From contig JACKIC010000004.1 of the NCBI GenBank assembly GCA_020638655.1, positions 422,610 through 486,609 of the forward strand: a DNA stretch of 64,000 bases, read 5' to 3'. The position numbers were made by a program, and so were the translations under genes. Numbering within the stretch: the first letter of the stretch is position 1; each line of letters starts with the position of its first letter. Of this stretch, positions 44,823-56,416 are shown one piece after another. Under the pieces are notes generated by a model. The model saw only the letters and a program-made list of their open reading frames with translations. It searched no databases and was not told the origin of the DNA. The DNA comes from Planctomycetota bacterium (GTDB lineage: Bacteria > Planctomycetota > UBA1135 > UBA2386).

Positions 44823-47345
44823 TCACTGCAGTCGACGCACCGGGCGCAGGCCCAGGTCCGCGCTGCGCGTCTGCGGCGCGCGGCCGGCCCGTGACGAGCT
44901 GCGCATCGCCAGCAGCTCCTGCGCGAAGGTACCGCCGCGCACGGCGACCTCGCCGTCGACCTGGGGCGCGCCGAGCTCGCGTCGCCCGTCGTGGGCGCGC
45001 AGCTTGCCGACGCCGTAGCCGACCTTGGCGTCGCGACACCATTCGGCGACGTTGCCGTGCATGTCGAACAGCCCGAACGCGTTCGCGGCGAGGCTGCCGA
45101 CGGGGGCCGGCTGCTCACCCTGGTGCGCGTGGCCCGCGGCGCGGCCGGCGTGTTCGCCCCAGGACCACGGCGTCGTGCTGCCCGCGCGACAGGCGTATTC
45201 CCACTGCGCCTCGGTCGGCAGGTCGAGGCCGTAGCGGCCCAGCACTTCGGTTGCCTCGGCCCAGCTCATGCCCGTCGCCGGCAGCGTGGCGCGCGCCGCC
45301 TCGAGCGCCGTGCCCGACAGCCGCGCCCACTGGCCGACGGTGAGCTCGGTCTTGGCGATCAGGAACGCGTCGAGCCACAGCGATTCGCCGCCGAGCTCGT
45401 CGTCGGCGGCGGCCGGGTCGTACTGCGGCAGACCCGGTTCGTCGCGCGAGGCACCCAAGCGCACCGCGCCCGGCGGCAACAGCACCAGGATCATGCCGTG
45501 ATCGTCGGGCAGGGAGTTTGCGTCGGGCACGCCGGCGCCGCGCGGGTGGCTGGCGAGGTCCAGGAACTCGGCGAGCCTGGTGACGGGGTCGATCCCCAGC
45601 GGCACCAGGCCCGCCTGCGGCGACAGGCTCATGCCGCCGTAGGCGCGGCTGGCCGCCGCGCCGTCGCTGGTCTTGACCGCGGCGGCGATCTGCAGCCAGC
45701 GCTCCTGGTCGCGCTGTCCGGCGAGGTCCTGTTGCAGTTGGCGGAGATCCGCGACGCGCGCGGCCGGGCCGGCCGTGAAGAACTGCTCCAGCTCGGCGGT
45801 GAGGCGCGTCAGCGCCGTGAACAGGTGCTGGTCGGTGGCATCCGGGAAGCCGCCCTGCGCGGACTGCCGCTGGCGCATGTCGGTGAGCTTGACGCGCATC
45901 TTCGCGAGCTCCTCGCGCAGCGGGTCGCCGTGGTCTGCGCGCCAGCGCTCGTAGGCGTCGCGGTTGTCGGGCCACGGCGGCGGCAGCGCGGCGGCGGCGA
46001 GCGTCGCGGCCCGCAGCCGCTCCTCGTTGGCGAGCAGGCGGAAGCCGTCGTCGACCCTGCTCTTGAGGGCCTCGGTGAGTTGCCGGTTGCTGGTGTTCGC
46101 CCGATTGGCGGCGTCCAGGGCCAGCGCCAGCACCACGGTCGCGGTGGCCAGCGCCGTGCCCGCGATCGCCGTCGCGATCGATGCGGCGCGGTTGCGGCGC
46201 ACGAACTTCACGAACCGGTGCAGCCGCGACGGCGAGGCCACCAGCACCGGCTCGTGCCGCAGGTGCCGGCGCAGGTCGTTGGCGAACTCGGCGACCGTCG
46301 AGTAACGCTCCAAGGCGTCCTTGGCGAGAGCCTTGCCGAGGATCGCGTCGAGGTCGCCGCGGATCGCCTTGGCCTGCGGCGCCGGCGCGAGGTCGCTGGC
46401 GAGCGGCGGTCGATACTCGGCGATCACCCTGGCCATGCCGGCGATGCCCTGCGCACGCAGCACGACGCCGGGGATCGGCAGCAGCCCGGTCAACAGCTCG
46501 TAGAGCTGTACTCCCAGTGAATAGATGTCGGTGCGCGTGTCGACCTCGGCGACGCGGCCCGCCGCCTGTTCGGGGCTCATGTACTCGGGCGTGCCGAGCA
46601 GGGTGCCGCGCAGGGTCTCGGCGCCGCCGAGCAGCAGCGGATCGCTGAGCGACTTGGCGATGCCGAAGTCGATGATCTTCGGCCGTGGCCGCTCGTCGAC
46701 CGTGGCGACGAGCACGTTGTTGGCGGAGAGGTCGCGGTGCACCACGGCCTTCTGGTGGGCGTGCTGCACCGCGTCGAGCACGTCGAGGAACAGGGTCAGG
46801 CGGGCGCGCAGCGACAGGTCGCGCTGCCGGCAGTACTGGGTGAGGGTCGGCCCCTCGACCAGCTCCATGACGAAGAACGGACGGCCCTCGGGCGTGCTGC
46901 CGGCGTCGAGCAGCCGCGCGATGCCGGGGTGATCCATGCGGTTGAGGGCCTCGCGTTCACCCGTGAACCGCGCCAGGATCTCGCGGGAGTCCATGCCGGG
47001 GTTGAGCACCTTGATCGCGACTGGACGCCGGATCGGGCGCTGCTGCTCGGCGCGATAGACGGTGCCGAAGCCGCCGCGGCCGATCACCGCGAGCAGCTGG
47101 TAGTCGCCGAGCGGCCTCGGGAACTCGCCCGCGACGGGGCCGGCCTGGCGGGTCCCGGTCTCGTCCTCGGGCACGGTCACGCCTGCCTGCCGCAGCCAGG
47201 AACGGATCGCGCCCGCGTGTGCGGCGTTGGCCCGCAGCAGCGAGGCCAGGGCCGGCGCCCGCGCGTGCTCGTCGCCGTCGAGGATCTCGAGCACGGCGGC
47301 TTCGAGGTCTTCGGGCAGGTGGCGCGGATCGTGGCTGGAGCCCAT
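44823..47345 (-). CDS. Ser/Thr kinase fused to a formylglycine-generating-enzyme-like domain
   Basis: 840 residues from the ATG at 47345; the frame opens at 47390. Kinase at about 70-345: GRGGFGTVYRAEQQ, VAIKVL, catalytic loop HRDLSANNVLV (Ser where Lys is usual), DFGIAKSL, GTPEYMSPEQAAG. A membrane segment at about 400-420 (AGTALATATVVLALAL) is followed by a helical stalk. The C-terminal ~240 residues are FGE/SUMF1-like: GMILVLLPPGAVRLGASRDE, TELTVGQWARLSG, GMSWAEATEV, LPTEAQWEYACRAG, GLFDMHGNVAEWCRDA and VRGGTF. Members of this family oxidise sulfatase Cys to formylglycine, but the paired catalytic cysteines are not evident here, so a binding or sensory role is likelier. It converges with the isomerase gene. 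Confidence 0.88.
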   Translation of the reverse strand: MGSSHDPRHLPEDLEAAVLEILDGDEHARAPALASLLRANAAHAGAIRSWLRQAGVTVPEDETGTRQAGPVAGEFPRPLGDYQLLAVIGRGGFGTVYRAEQQRPIRRPVAIKVLNPGMDSREILARFTGEREALNRMDHPGIARLLDAGSTPEGRPFFVMELVEGPTLTQYCRQRDLSLRARLTLFLDVLDAVQHAHQKAVVHRDLSANNVLVATVDERPRPKIIDFGIAKSLSDPLLLGGAETLRGTLLGTPEYMSPEQAAGRVAEVDTRTDIYSLGVQLYELLTGLLPIPGVVLRAQGIAGMARVIAEYRPPLASDLAPAPQAKAIRGDLDAILGKALAKDALERYSTVAEFANDLRRHLRHEPVLVASPSRLHRFVKFVRRNRAASIATAIAGTALATATVVLALALDAANRANTSNRQLTEALKSRVDDGFRLLANEERLRAATLAAAALPPPWPDNRDAYERWRADHGDPLREELAKMRVKLTDMRQRQSAQGGFPDATDQHLFTALTRLTAELEQFFTAGPAARVADLRQLQQDLAGQRDQERWLQIAAAVKTSDGAAASRAYGGMSLSPQAGLVPLGIDPVTRLAEFLDLASHPRGAGVPDANSLPDDHGMILVLLPPGAVRLGASRDEPGLPQYDPAAADDELGGESLWLDAFLIAKTELTVGQWARLSGTALEAARATLPATGMSWAEATEVLGRYGLDLPTEAQWEYACRAGSTTPWSWGEHAGRAAGHAHQGEQPAPVGSLAANAFGLFDMHGNVAEWCRDAKVGYGVGKLRAHDGRRELGAPQVDGEVAVRGGTFAQELLAMRSSSRAGRAPQTRSADLGLRPVRRLQ

Positions 47346-47394
47346 CGCGCGGCCATCATGCGCGCTGGCGCCGGGCGCGCCAGCGTGCATCGGT

Positions 47395-49557
<2,163 letters not shown>

Positions 49558-49664
49558 CGGAAGCTTCGTCGGGCCGCTTGAGCACCGGGGCGGTCCGGCG
49601 CGATGAACTTTCGGCCAAGACGACGCGCTTGCCCGGGAGGTGCGGCTCGCCTCGAATCGCGCCG

Positions 49665-50324
49665 ATGTCCGAGGCTCGCTTCGTTCCGTTCACCGACCGT
49701 TACCAGCCCGCGCTGCCGCCCGAGGAGGCGGCGGCGGCGTTGTTCGAGATCCTGCGCCGTCGCCGCAGCGTGCGCATGTTCGACGACCGGCCGGTGTCAC
49801 GGCAGACGATCGAGTGGCTGGTGCGTTGTGCGCACACTGCGCCGAGCGGCGCCAACAAGCAGCCCTGGCGGTTCGTGTGCGTGCAGGACCCTGCGGTCAA
49901 GGCGCGCATCCGCGCCGGCGCCGAGGCCGAGGAGCGCGAGTTCTACGCGCGCCGCGCCAACGAGCAGTGGCTGGCCGACCTCGCGCCGCTGGGCACCGAC
50001 GAGCACAAGGAGTTCCTGACCACGGCGCCGTGGCTGGTGGTGGTGTTCCAGCTCACGCACCTCGACGACGGCAGCCAGGTCTACTACCTCAAGGAGTCGG
50101 TGGGGCTGGCGTGCGGGCTGTTCCTGGCCGCGGCACAGCACGCCGGACTGGCGACGCTGACGCACACGCCGAGCCCGATGGCGTTCCTCAACGAAGTGCT
50201 CGGCCGCCCCAAGCACGAGCGGCCGTTCCTGCTGATCCCCGTCGGCTACGCCAGCGCCGACTGTGAGGTGCCGGCGATGGCGATCGGGCGGCGGCCGCTC
50301 GACGAGGTCATGGTCGTGATCTGA
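49665..50324 (+). CDS. Nitroreductase-family FMN enzyme
   Basis: 219 residues from the ATG at 49665. FMN-binding RRRRSVRMFDDRPVSRQTIE at about 31-50, RCAHTAPSGANKQPWRFVCV (phosphate and isoalloxazine contacts), SVGLACGLFLAAAQHAGLAT and a C-terminal LIPVGYASADCEVPA. The family reduces nitro groups, quinones, enones or halogenated tyrosines using NAD(P)H. The YYLKESVGLACG motif and the N-terminal extension resemble the iodotyrosine dehalogenase-like branch more than NfsB. Substrate unknown; cytoplasmic. Divergent from the hybrid histidine kinase with a 107-nt gap. Confidence 0.88.
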   Translation: MSEARFVPFTDRYQPALPPEEAAAALFEILRRRRSVRMFDDRPVSRQTIEWLVRCAHTAPSGANKQPWRFVCVQDPAVKARIRAGAEAEEREFYARRANEQWLADLAPLGTDEHKEFLTTAPWLVVVFQLTHLDDGSQVYYLKESVGLACGLFLAAAQHAGLATLTHTPSPMAFLNEVLGRPKHERPFLLIPVGYASADCEVPAMAIGRRPLDEVMVVI

Positions 50325-50342
50325 GCCGCCGGCGAGGCGCGA

Positions 50343-51509
50343 TCAGAACTGTGCCGCTTCGATCGCGCGGCAGCGCTCGCGCGTCCACAGGCCGTACAGG
50401 GCCAGGCCCGCGAGGCACAGCAGCACCAGGAAGCGGGCGCGCTGCGAGCCGTCGTCGGCGACGACGCGGCGGCGCGATCCCGGCAGGAGGCCGTCGACGT
50501 CGATGGAGCGCAGGTTGCGGTCGTCGCTGCGTGCGATCGCGGCGCGGGTGCGCTGGCGGTCGAGCGGCGTGGCGCGTTCGAACAGCGAACGGACCGCGTC
50601 GCATGCGGCCAGGGACGCGAGCGGACCGTCGGCGGTCGCGGCGGCGACGATGCGCGGCAGCGCCGTCGTGTCGCCGCGGCGCACCAGCGCGTCGATGGCC
50701 ACCAGGCGCTGCAGGTCGTCGCCGTGCAGCAGCGCGCGCAGCGCCTCGTCGGCGGTGTGGGCGGGAGCGCGGACCAGCTGCCTGGTCGCCTCCTCGCGGT
50801 CGCCGTCCCGCGCTGTGTAGGCGCGCAGCGGCAGCTGGTCGATCGGCGCCGCGGCACCCGCCGCGGCCAGCTGCACCAGCACCGTCGGCAGCAGCAGGCC
50901 ACCGGCGCTGCGGCCGCGCACGCGCAGGTGCGTCTGGGTTCGCCAAGCGGTCCAGGTCACATCACCGCAGGCGGCCGCGCCCAGGTGCAGCAGGTTGGCG
51001 CGCGGGTCGCCGTCGGGGGCGCCCGTCGTCAGATGGCCGATCAACACGCCGAGGTCGAGCGTGCGTGGGGTCTGGGTCACGTCGGCCTGCAGCCGGCGCA
51101 GCAGCTCCTGCCACGGGGCCGGCACGGTGACCGAGAGCGGCAGGTACCAGTCCTCGGTGCCGTCCGCGGCGCACTCCCACAGGGCCTCCTGGCCGTCGCC
51201 GAAGGTCACCGAGCCGGCGAGCGCGGCGCCCGCGGGCAGCGGTGTCGCGCTGACACCCAGGCGCAGCCCGTCGGCGTCCAGGTGCACGGCGAGGTTCTGG
51301 CCGCGTCCGAGGGCGGCGGGCCAGTCGGGGCGCTGCCGCAGGCAGGTGCCGACGAGCCAGGCGAGGCCGCCGGCAGCGTCGCCGGCGAGCTCCGTGGCGC
51401 AGACGGCGCGCAGCACCGGGGCCGTCGGCTGTTGGGCGCCAATGCCGACGCCCAGGACCGCGAGCAGCGCGAAGGTCTTCGCCGCCCGATCAGCGGTAGC
51501 TGCCGGCAT
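50343..51509 (-). CDS. Secreted, C-terminally anchored protein, unknown function
   Basis: 388 residues. N-terminal signal-like segment (FALLAVLGVGIGAQQ) and a C-terminal hydrophobic anchor (RARFLVLLCLAGLALYGLW) near 360-380, ending in a short basic tail. The middle has HEAT-like helical pairs (DEALRALLHGDDLQRLVAID, ALVRRGDTTALPRIVAAATA). Its start overlaps the end of the upstream HEAT-repeat gene by 20 nt, so the two are translationally coupled and probably form a complex at the membrane. No catalytic motif. Confidence 0.65.
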   Translation of the reverse strand: MPAATADRAAKTFALLAVLGVGIGAQQPTAPVLRAVCATELAGDAAGGLAWLVGTCLRQRPDWPAALGRGQNLAVHLDADGLRLGVSATPLPAGAALAGSVTFGDGQEALWECAADGTEDWYLPLSVTVPAPWQELLRRLQADVTQTPRTLDLGVLIGHLTTGAPDGDPRANLLHLGAAACGDVTWTAWRTQTHLRVRGRSAGGLLLPTVLVQLAAAGAAAPIDQLPLRAYTARDGDREEATRQLVRAPAHTADEALRALLHGDDLQRLVAIDALVRRGDTTALPRIVAAATADGPLASLAACDAVRSLFERATPLDRQRTRAAIARSDDRNLRSIDVDGLLPGSRRRVVADDGSQRARFLVLLCLAGLALYGLWTRERCRAIEAAQF

Positions 51510-54099
51510 CCTCGTAGACCTGTTCGTCGTAGCCGGCCTCGGCGTCCTCGTAGTACTCGGCGCCTTCTTCGTACGCCTCGTCGTAGTAGTCGTCCGAAGG
51601 CGCCGCGAGCGCGGCGGCGGCCGCGGCGGCCTCCTCGTGCTCCTGCTTGCGACGCCGACGGCGCACCATGACCACGGCGAGGAACAGCACCAGCACCAGG
51701 CCGCCGGCGCCGCCGCCGTAGACCATGCGCTCGTTGTCGTCGAGGCCCTTCCAGGTCGCGACGGTCTTGGCCCACAGCGCCTGCGCGTTGGCCATGGCGC
51801 GCTCGTACTCGTCGCCCTTGGGCTGGTCCTGGTCGCGGCGCAGGTAGGACAGCGTCGACTCGATCAGCGGTCGCAATTCGGGGCCTTCGGTGCCCAGGCG
51901 CTTCTCGAGCGCCGGCACGGCGCTCGTGGAGTTGAGCTCGGCGAGGCGGTCGATCGCGTAGCGGCGCAGCAACAGCGCGCTGTGGTCGAGCGCCGCGAGC
52001 AGCAGGGTGGTCTCCTGTTCGCGCGGGAACTGCGGCGACACGCCCTGCCAGTAGAACGCCAGCGCCTGGCCGACGCCCTTCTGGGTGGCGTCGCGCAGCG
52101 TGGTCGTCGCCGGCAGCAGCTCCTCCTTCGCGCCCAGATCGTGCAGCGCGACCAGCGCGGCCTGCACGTCGCTCGTGTCCTCAGCCTGGGCCAGGGTGTT
52201 GCGCGAGCGCTGCAGGAACGCGAGCAGCGGCTCCTTGGCGGCCGGCTTGCGCAGGCGGCCGAGCAGCTGGGCGCCGGCCACGCGCACGCGTTGGTCGGCG
52301 TCGTCGAGCGCATCGACGGCGGTCTCGAGCGAGCCCGGCGACGCGGCGGTCACCAGCGCCGCCATCGCCAGCAGGCGGATCTCGGCGTCGGTGGACTCGT
52401 GCGCGAGGTCCTGCAGCGGCTGCAGCTTCTCCTTCTTGGCGTGCTTGCCGAGCAGCCACGCGGCGCGGCGCGCGACGGCGTCGTCGCCGCAGCGGGCCAG
52501 GCGGGTCAGCTCGGCGATGTCGGCCGTGTTGCCAGCGGCTTCGACGGCGTGCAGGTCGCGGCGCGCCGCTTCGTCCTTGCCGTGCGTCGCCTCGTCGGCG
52601 GTGGTCTCCTCCGGCGTGGTGCTGGCGACGATCTCGGTCGGCGTGCCCTGCAGGTTCGACAGGGTCATGCCGGTCTCGGTGCGGCGCAGGAACGTGCTCT
52701 GCCCCGAGGCCCGTTCGACCGCGAGGTGGGTGGTGTTCTCGGGCGCCGCCGCGAGCGCGGCGGTGACCATCGCCGCCGGCGTGTTGCTGCCGCCCTGCTG
52801 CTGCAGCGCCTGGAAGGTCATCTCACCCTCGGCGATGCACAACCAGTCGCCGACCATGCCGATGACCGTGGTGGCGCCGAACGGATCTTCGATGCACTGC
52901 ACCGTGGTGCCCGCGAACTCGCGCTGGCTGACCTGCTGGCCGAGGTCGGCGAGCAGCGCTTCGACGCCGTGGGCCCAGGCCGCCTTGTTGCGGACGCCGA
53001 TGGCCACGGCCTTGCCGGAGGGCAGCTGCATCGTGGCGATGCGGCCGCTGCAGCTGTCGAGCAGGTCGGCGCCGACGTCGAGGCCGTGCTTCTTGCCCCA
53101 GGATTCCATGGTCTCGCGCGCCATCGCGCCGGTCTCGGCGTCGACCGCCGCGACCACCGCGACGCCGGCCCGGATCACCGCGCCGAGGTCGATGGTCGAC
53201 AGACCGAAGGCGGTGGCGGCTTCGGGCACGATCGCGGCCAGCGTCTGGTCGAAACGGATCGACGTGCCGCCGAGCGCGGCGAGCAGCCCGCCGAGTCGGG
53301 GCGCGTGGATCGTGCCGCACAGGCGCATGCCGCCCTCGCCGCGCGAGGCGCCGACCAGCGCGCGGTCGATCTTGTCGAGTTCGAGCGCGGCGGCGATGCG
53401 GCCGAGGTCGATGCCCTTGGCCGCGGCGTGCGCGCGCAGCTCGGTGAACAGCTGCGCGGGGCGCGCGAACACCTGCACCTGCGGTGCCGCGGTGCCGCAC
53501 TCGGCGAGCGTGTCCTGATAGTCCGAAGCGTGTTCCAGGGACTGTTCCTGGTCGCCCTGGGTGGCGGCGATCGTCCACGACAGCGTCTCGCGCGCCGTGG
53601 TGAGGATCAGATACTCGCCGAAGATGCCGCCCACGAAGGTGCTCTCACCCTCGCCGAACTCGCGGCAGTCGACCGAGTCGACGCGCGTGGTGTGACCCTG
53701 CGCCTGCAGCGCGGCATGCAGCCGCTCGGCGCTGGTCGGGCAGCGGCCGACCAGGGTGATCGAGGGAACACCGGTGGCGCTCCAGCCGTGCAGGGCGACG
53801 GCGACACCGCCGCGCTGCAGATCGGCGGCGTCCTGCGTGGACAGGCCGTGGGCCGCCAGTTCCGCGTCGAGCATCGTCGTGAAGTGCTCCAGGGAACCCG
53901 ACGGATCGCTCGCCAGCACGCGACGCAGGCCGTCGGCGTCGAAGTGACCCTCGGGATCGGGCGACATCATCACGGCGACCGCGCAGTGCGCAGGCAACCA
54001 CGACGCGGGATGAACGACCGCCTGCGGCGCCGCGACCGAATCGGTCGACGGTCCCTGCGGCAAGAACGACGACACCAGACAAATCGTGAGCAGTCCCAT
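51490..54099 (-). CDS. Secreted HEAT-repeat protein with C-terminal membrane anchor and acidic Tyr-rich tail
   Basis: 869 residues from the ATG at 54099, which has GGAGG seven nt upstream. The signal peptide region is MGLLTICLVSSFLPQG. The first ~480 residues resemble DUF3352-type extracytoplasmic domains (WLPAHCAVAVMMSPDPEGHF; YLILTTARETLSWTIAATQG). HEAT-like repeats follow at about 520-740 (ARRAAWLLGKHAKKEKLQPL; RVAGAQLLGRLRKPAAKEPL). A membrane helix (GGAGGLVLVLFLAVVMV, about 800) and a basic stop-transfer RRRRRK precede a cytoplasmic tail rich in Tyr/Asp/Glu (DDYYDEAYEEGAEYYEDAEA). Coupled to the next gene. Function unknown. Confidence 0.72.
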   Translation of the reverse strand: MGLLTICLVSSFLPQGPSTDSVAAPQAVVHPASWLPAHCAVAVMMSPDPEGHFDADGLRRVLASDPSGSLEHFTTMLDAELAAHGLSTQDAADLQRGGVAVALHGWSATGVPSITLVGRCPTSAERLHAALQAQGHTTRVDSVDCREFGEGESTFVGGIFGEYLILTTARETLSWTIAATQGDQEQSLEHASDYQDTLAECGTAAPQVQVFARPAQLFTELRAHAAAKGIDLGRIAAALELDKIDRALVGASRGEGGMRLCGTIHAPRLGGLLAALGGTSIRFDQTLAAIVPEAATAFGLSTIDLGAVIRAGVAVVAAVDAETGAMARETMESWGKKHGLDVGADLLDSCSGRIATMQLPSGKAVAIGVRNKAAWAHGVEALLADLGQQVSQREFAGTTVQCIEDPFGATTVIGMVGDWLCIAEGEMTFQALQQQGGSNTPAAMVTAALAAAPENTTHLAVERASGQSTFLRRTETGMTLSNLQGTPTEIVASTTPEETTADEATHGKDEAARRDLHAVEAAGNTADIAELTRLARCGDDAVARRAAWLLGKHAKKEKLQPLQDLAHESTDAEIRLLAMAALVTAASPGSLETAVDALDDADQRVRVAGAQLLGRLRKPAAKEPLLAFLQRSRNTLAQAEDTSDVQAALVALHDLGAKEELLPATTTLRDATQKGVGQALAFYWQGVSPQFPREQETTLLLAALDHSALLLRRYAIDRLAELNSTSAVPALEKRLGTEGPELRPLIESTLSYLRRDQDQPKGDEYERAMANAQALWAKTVATWKGLDDNERMVYGGGAGGLVLVLFLAVVMVRRRRRKQEHEEAAAAAAALAAPSDDYYDEAYEEGAEYYEDAEAGYDEQVYEDAGSYR

Positions 54100-54197
54100 G
54101 GGCTTCCTCCGGCCAGCTCTCATCGGCTGGTGGGCCGCGGTGGCTACAGGGACTTCCCACATCAAGACGTCGTCCGGTATGTCTCGATAGACGGGAA

Positions 54198-55583
54198 GTG
54201 GGAGAGCCCCTCAGATCGCAACCCGATGCAGGCCCCAGGGCCGCCGCCGCCAGCCCGCGCGAACGGTTGGTGTCGGGCCGTGCCTTCCTGGCGGCTGCCG
54301 TGCTCTTCGGGTTGGTCGTCGCGGCCGGCGCGGCGGTGTGGAGCGCCGCGGCCATCGCGGCCGGAGCCGCCTTGGCGGCGGGGTTCGAGAACAGGCGCGC
54401 ACGCCGCGAAACGGCCGCGACGCTGCGCATCCAGCGCACCGCGGCGACTCGCGAGGACGAGCGTGGCGCCGAGGTCCATCGGCTCACGCTGGAGCTCGCC
54501 TACGAGCGTTCGCGGTCGGTGCTCGAGGCGCTGCAGGAAGGGGTCGTGGTCATCGACGTCGGCGGCGAGGTGGTGATGGCGAACCCCGCGGCGCAGAGCG
54601 CCATGCCGGGGGTCGAAGGCCGTATCGAAGGGCAGCTGCTGTGGGACCTGTTGCCCGACGAGCTCGCGCGTCGTGCGCGCTCGGCGTGGGCCCTCCTAGG
54701 GGAAAACCAGCAGGCCGGCAGCCAGCTCGAGCCCGTCCGCTACCTGTCGATCCCGGCTGGGTCGAGGATTTTCGACCTGACCGCGGTCCGGGTGAAGTCG
54801 GCGCGCACCGGTCAGGACTTCGGTTTCGCCTTCCTGCTGATCGACTGCACGCGATCGCACGAGCTGCAACAGCTCAAGGACCGGTTCCTGTCCAGCGTCT
54901 CGCACGAGCTGCGCACGCCGCTGACCAACATCTGCGCCTTCGCCGAGATCCTCGGCACGATGCTGCCCGGCGAGAGCATGGAGTGGCCCGAGTTCGTGCG
55001 TGTGATCCACGAGGAGAGCGTGCAGCTGAGCCGGCTCGTCGACGCGATGTTCGACTATCTGCAGCTCGAGGGCGGCGAGGCGATCCTGCGCGACGAACGC
55101 GTCGACGGCGCCGCGGTGGTGCGTGAAGTCGCGGCCACGGCCCAGCCGGGCGCGGCCGCGCGGCGCATCGATCTGGTCTGTGCGGCGCCCGGTGCTGCCG
55201 CCGAGCTGGTCGTCGACGCGAGCCGCCTGCGGCAGCTCTGCAGCCACCTGGTCGACAACGCCGTCAAGTTCACGCCGGACGGCGGTCGCGTGCGGGTCGA
55301 GGTGCGGGTCGCCGACGGCTCCTGGCAGCTGGCCGTCGAGGACTCGGGGCCGGGTATTCCCGAGGCGGAGCGCCGTCAGGTGTTCGAGAAGTTCCATCAG
55401 CTGCCCGACCTGTTGACCGACAAGCCCTCGGGCACCGGACTCGGACTGGCGACCTGCGCCGCGATCGCCAACCGGTACCAGGGCACGATCGCCTGCGGCG
55501 ACTCGGCGCTCGGTGGGGCCCGCTTCGTGGTGCGTCTGCCGACGCGCGTCGAGGTGCCGCTCGCCGGCGCCGCCTCGGTCTGA
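54198..55583 (+). CDS. PAS-type sensor histidine kinase, membrane-anchored
   Basis: 461 residues from the GTG at 54198; start uncertain. N-terminal hydrophobic pair (FLAAAVLFGLVVAAGAAVW; AAIAAGAALAAG), then a PAS domain (VLEALQEGVVVIDVGGEVVM, NPAAQ..., FAFLLIDCTRSHELQQ). HisKA has the phospho-His in LSSVSHELRTPLTNICAFAE. HATPase: LCSHLVDNAVKFTPDGG, VEDSGPGIPEAERRQ, SGTGLGLATCAAIA. No receiver domain is attached and no response regulator is adjacent. Divergent from the HEAT-repeat gene, with ACTTCCC (54152-54158) and GGGAAGT (54193-54199) as a possible operator in the gap. Confidence 0.88.
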   Translation: MGEPLRSQPDAGPRAAAASPRERLVSGRAFLAAAVLFGLVVAAGAAVWSAAAIAAGAALAAGFENRRARRETAATLRIQRTAATREDERGAEVHRLTLELAYERSRSVLEALQEGVVVIDVGGEVVMANPAAQSAMPGVEGRIEGQLLWDLLPDELARRARSAWALLGENQQAGSQLEPVRYLSIPAGSRIFDLTAVRVKSARTGQDFGFAFLLIDCTRSHELQQLKDRFLSSVSHELRTPLTNICAFAEILGTMLPGESMEWPEFVRVIHEESVQLSRLVDAMFDYLQLEGGEAILRDERVDGAAVVREVAATAQPGAAARRIDLVCAAPGAAAELVVDASRLRQLCSHLVDNAVKFTPDGGRVRVEVRVADGSWQLAVEDSGPGIPEAERRQVFEKFHQLPDLLTDKPSGTGLGLATCAAIANRYQGTIACGDSALGGARFVVRLPTRVEVPLAGAASV

Positions 55584-55630
55584 CGGCACAATCCTCGCGT
55601 GCGCTTGCCAGCGGCGGAACGCCGCCGAGA

Positions 55631-56416
55631 ATGGCGCCGCCGATGTGCCCGTCTCCGCCACCCGCTCCGCGTCGCCGCTGGCCTTGGACCCTGCTGGTGG
55701 TGGTGGCGTGTTCGCTGGTCGGATGCGCACCGGCGGCCGCCGCGCCCCACCCGATCGTCGTGTTCGCCGCGGCGTCCCTGACCGCGCCGTTCCAGGCGCT
55801 CGCCGCCGCGTTCGAACAGGCGGTCCCCGGCAGCGCCGTCGAACTGCACTTCGCCGGCACGCCGAGCCTGTTGGTGCAGCTGCGCGAAGGGGCGCCCGCG
55901 GACGTGTTCGCGGCGGCCGACGAGAACAACATGCAGCGCGCCGCGGCCGCGGACCTGCTGGTCGGCGCGGCGCAGGTGTTCGCCAGCAATCACCTCGCGA
56001 TCGTCGTGACGGCCGGCAATCCGCAGCGCATCACCGGGCTCGAAGACCTCGCGCGCGACGGCCTGCGCGTGGCGCTGTGCGGCCCCGAGGTCCCGGCGGG
56101 CAGCTACGCGCGGCAGGCGCTCGCCAAGGCCGGGGTCGAGGTGCGGTCGCTGTCCGACGAGCCCAGCGTCACGGCGCTCGTCGCCAAGGTGCGATTGGGC
56201 GAGCTGGACGCGGGCATCGTCTATGCGACCGACGTCACCGATGTCGCGGAGGTGGCCGGGGTGGCGGTGCCGGAAGCCTTCGACGTGCGCGCGCGTTACC
56301 CGATCGCCGTCGCCGCTGCGGGCCTGCAGCGCGACGGCGGCGCGCGTTTCGTCGCGTTCGTGCTGTCGCCGGCGGGCCGGGCGATCCTGCGTGACTTCGG
56401 GTTCGGTGCGCCGTGA
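55631..56416 (+). CDS. modA: Molybdate ABC transporter substrate-binding lipoprotein ModA
   Basis: 261 residues; a second ATG lies at 55643. Lipoprotein signal (LLVVVACSLVGC), then the ModA fold: IVVFAAASLTAPFQALAAAF, VELHFAGTPSLLVQLREGAP, ADVFAAADENNMQRA, FASNHLAIVV, VPAGSYARQALAKAG and LDAGIVYATDV, with the Ser and Val/Ala-Gly segments that bind the oxyanion. It captures molybdate or tungstate outside the inner membrane and delivers it to ModB. Overlaps modB (GTGA). Confidence 0.92.
   Translation: MAPPMCPSPPPAPRRRWPWTLLVVVACSLVGCAPAAAAPHPIVVFAAASLTAPFQALAAAFEQAVPGSAVELHFAGTPSLLVQLREGAPADVFAAADENNMQRAAAADLLVGAAQVFASNHLAIVVTAGNPQRITGLEDLARDGLRVALCGPEVPAGSYARQALAKAGVEVRSLSDEPSVTALVAKVRLGELDAGIVYATDVTDVAEVAGVAVPEAFDVRARYPIAVAAAGLQRDGGARFVAFVLSPAGRAILRDFGFGAP

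Noticed and set aside
50995..54576. 1193-codon open frame on the + strand over the HEAT-repeat gene
   Set aside because: Antisense shadow of 51490-54099; no start signal, no domain, low-complexity composition.
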